Below, piece after piece: positions 63,301 through 64,000 of a stretch of DNA of 64,000 nt. A model generated the notes under the pieces. The model was not told the DNA's origin. It worked only from the letters and a program-made list of their open reading frames with translations, and searched no databases. Source of the stretch: an uncultured Eubacteriales bacterium (GTDB lineage: Bacteria; Bacillota; Clostridia; Lachnospirales; Lachnospiraceae); the NCBI GenBank assembly GCA_949284175.1, contig CASDVE010000008.1, forward strand, positions 46,290 through 110,289. Direction: 5' to 3'. The position numbers and the translations under genes were made by a program. The first letter of the stretch is position 1, and each line of letters begins with the position of its first letter.

Positions 63301-63893
63301 ATTTCATCATCCCATAATTCAATGCGATAGGGTGTTTCTTCTGTCAAAGGGAAAATATCCAAAATTCCACCGCGAATGGCAAATTCTCCATGTCCATTTA
63401 CCATGCCTGTTCGCTCATATCCAAGCTCTATGAGATGTTGCTTCATCCACTCCATATCAAGCACATCTCCCACTTTCACTGTGACAATATGCTTTTTCAG
63501 CTCATGAAGCCCTGTTAAGCGATCCATAATCCCATCCACAGTGAGAATTACCGTCATCGGCTCTTGTTCCACAATTTTTTTCAGAACTTCCATTCTTTGT
63601 TTTACAATGGTATTGCTGTGAATATCCGCACTATAAAATAATACGTCCTTTGCTGGATACAAGTATACATTTCGATCAAAGAAACGATAATCTTCATAAA
63701 GCTCTTTTGCTTTACTTTCATTATGGGTAATAATGACACGACATAAATCATCTGCTCCGATTGTATGGATGAGATGACATTTTTGAGTATCAATACAGCC
63801 TGTCACAAGCATTGGTGTGTGTAACTTTTTCAATCCTGCTCGTATTTCTTGACACGTTTCTCCTTCACAGAGCATTTTTTGTAATAAATCCAT
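60342..63893 (-). CDS. mfd: Transcription-repair coupling factor Mfd
   Basis: A 1183-residue full-length Mfd. It contains the UvrB-like N-terminal module, a CarD-like RNA polymerase-interaction domain (about residues 505-580, ISIGDYVVHEKHGLGIYKG), a RecG-like translocase with Walker A GDVGYGKTEVA near 658 and DEEQRFG near 757, and the C-terminal TRCF domain. It displaces stalled polymerase and recruits UvrA. Start ATG at 63893 with AGGAGGGAAG. pth, commonly next upstream, is not visible; 63894-64000 is non-coding apart from this site. Confidence 0.97.
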   Translation of the reverse strand: MDLLQKMLCEGETCQEIRAGLKKLHTPMLVTGCIDTQKCHLIHTIGADDLCRVIITHNESKAKELYEDYRFFDRNVYLYPAKDVLFYSADIHSNTIVKQRMEVLKKIVEQEPMTVILTVDGIMDRLTGLHELKKHIVTVKVGDVLDMEWMKQHLIELGYERTGMVNGHGEFAIRGGILDIFPLTEETPYRIELWDDEIDSIRSFDADSQRSIENVDCLTFYPATEYVITKSQLQDGFAKIEEEFQKIGKQLKKEKRQEAYSRLNKMVKEVKEEIEELHSIIGIDSYLPFFYDHLVSFIDYFDAEKTIFFLDEPARILEHSEAYEIEFRESMTSRLEGGYILPSQSEVIFESKEVLAKVANKKTVLLSMLIHRFPFFETKSSFHLDVKSVNPYNNSFEELVKDLKNYRQKGYQVLMLSPSSTRAKRLAEDIREHGISVTYQEELTGFVAKGEIISVQGRLSRGFEYPLLKFAVISESDIFTAREKRKKNKKKKSQYTGAKINSFADISIGDYVVHEKHGLGIYKGIEKMEVDKVTKDYICIEYKGGSKLFILASQLDLIQKYASATARKPKLNKLGGSEWEKTKSKVRSEIKNIAKELVELYAIRQSKEGYAFSKDTVWQREFEELFPYEETSDQLDAISATKADMESKKIMDRLICGDVGYGKTEVAIRAAFKAVCDGKQVVFLVPTTILAQQHYNSFVERMKNFPVTIHMMSRFRTPAEQKRTIEGLKNGTVDIVIGTHRVLSKDLEYKDLGLLIIDEEQRFGVAHKEKMKQLKKNIDVLALSATPIPRTLHMSMIGIRDMSVLEEPPVDRRAIQTYVLEYNEELVKEAINRELSRGGQVYYVYNRVNNIEEITEHLANLVPEASVGFAHGQMSERQLEKIMYQFINGELDVLVSTTIIETGLDISNVNTMIIHDANYLGLSQLYQLRGRVGRSNRSAYAFLMYRRDTMLKETAEKRLQAIREFTDLGSGFKIAMRDLEIRGAGNLLGAEQSGHMEAIGYDLYCKMLNDAVLRLKGEKEDIDEFETTIDLMIDAFIPATYVRNEMQKLELYKRIASIETEEEYEDMSDELMDRYGELPAPVMNLLKVALLKAKAHTAFITQIEQKGNGIVFTMYKEARIKAEEIDPLLKREEYRNKMKFQMADVSFRYLWKGGTKKELLAIIEQVIGDITSLGYGSEKKKSN

Positions 63894-64000
63894 CTGTCTT
63901 CCCTCCTAGTATAATAATGATGTAGTCAATCAAGACTACTTGGTTAATAAGTTTCTATAAATTAGATAACAGAAGAAGGCTTTCTTCCTTCATCAGATGT

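Overview
The window is AT-rich and reads as the chromosome of a low-GC, endospore-forming Clostridia member, most likely Lachnospiraceae. The reasons are spoIIE, spoVT, yabP and yabQ in the classical Bacillus/Clostridium order, consensus sigma-A promoters, AGGAGG-type ribosome binding sites and a DUF6472 mini-protein. Species is not determinable by eye. Most genes lie on the minus strand.

Layout. 1-14 kb: two metallopeptidases (M32, M29), a sensory GGDEF/EAL protein, a lipoprotein, a YbaK-like deacylase, an SdpR/SdpI pair with paired palindromic operators, an AIM24 protein, a PadR/HAAS-DUF4097 pair, and an M20 amidohydrolase plus MFS transporter behind a MerR-type promoter. 14-16.6 kb: tRNA-Gly x2, tRNA-Phe and a CNNM/CorC-family protein preceded by a short ORF that overlaps an intrinsic terminator. 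17-23.8 kb: a DeoR-controlled operon (nucleoside phosphorylase, MFS, DUF985 cupin, MtnA-type isomerase, Gfo/Idh/MocA oxidoreductase, class II aldolase) that looks like a DHAP-shunt route for 5-deoxy or 5-methylthio nucleosides.

24-37 kb: a long minus-strand array, probably two or more transcripts, of SsuABC-like ABC importer, two-component system, NagB-like and NagA, phosphoglucose isomerase, phosphofructokinase, class II FBP aldolase, triosephosphate isomerase-like protein and LarA-like racemase. It is a complete private route from an amino-sugar phosphate to triose phosphate. 37-42.5 kb: a second sugar locus (GPH transporter, transketolase remnant, nucleoside hydrolase, Rpe, RpiB) with a divergent LacI regulator. 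Between them lies a decayed fusion of a TIM-like start and a LarA fragment, paralogous to the intact pair at 24-26 kb.

42.6-48.6 kb: an Rpn-type nuclease with a decayed second copy beside it, an aldose 1-epimerase-like protein, a secreted protein, tRNA-Leu and tRNA-Tyr, and a GH13 alpha-glucan hydrolase. 48.9-63.9 kb: a conserved housekeeping/sporulation block (mfd, prsA-like, spoVT, mazG, hup, rqcP, yabP, yabQ, divIC, tRNA-Met, spoIIE, tilS, hpt, ftsH).

A family of roughly 70-110 bp imperfect dispersed repeats sits in at least four and probably six intergenic gaps, mostly beside terminators or tRNAs. No CRISPR array, transposase-bearing IS element, prophage or rRNA gene was seen.
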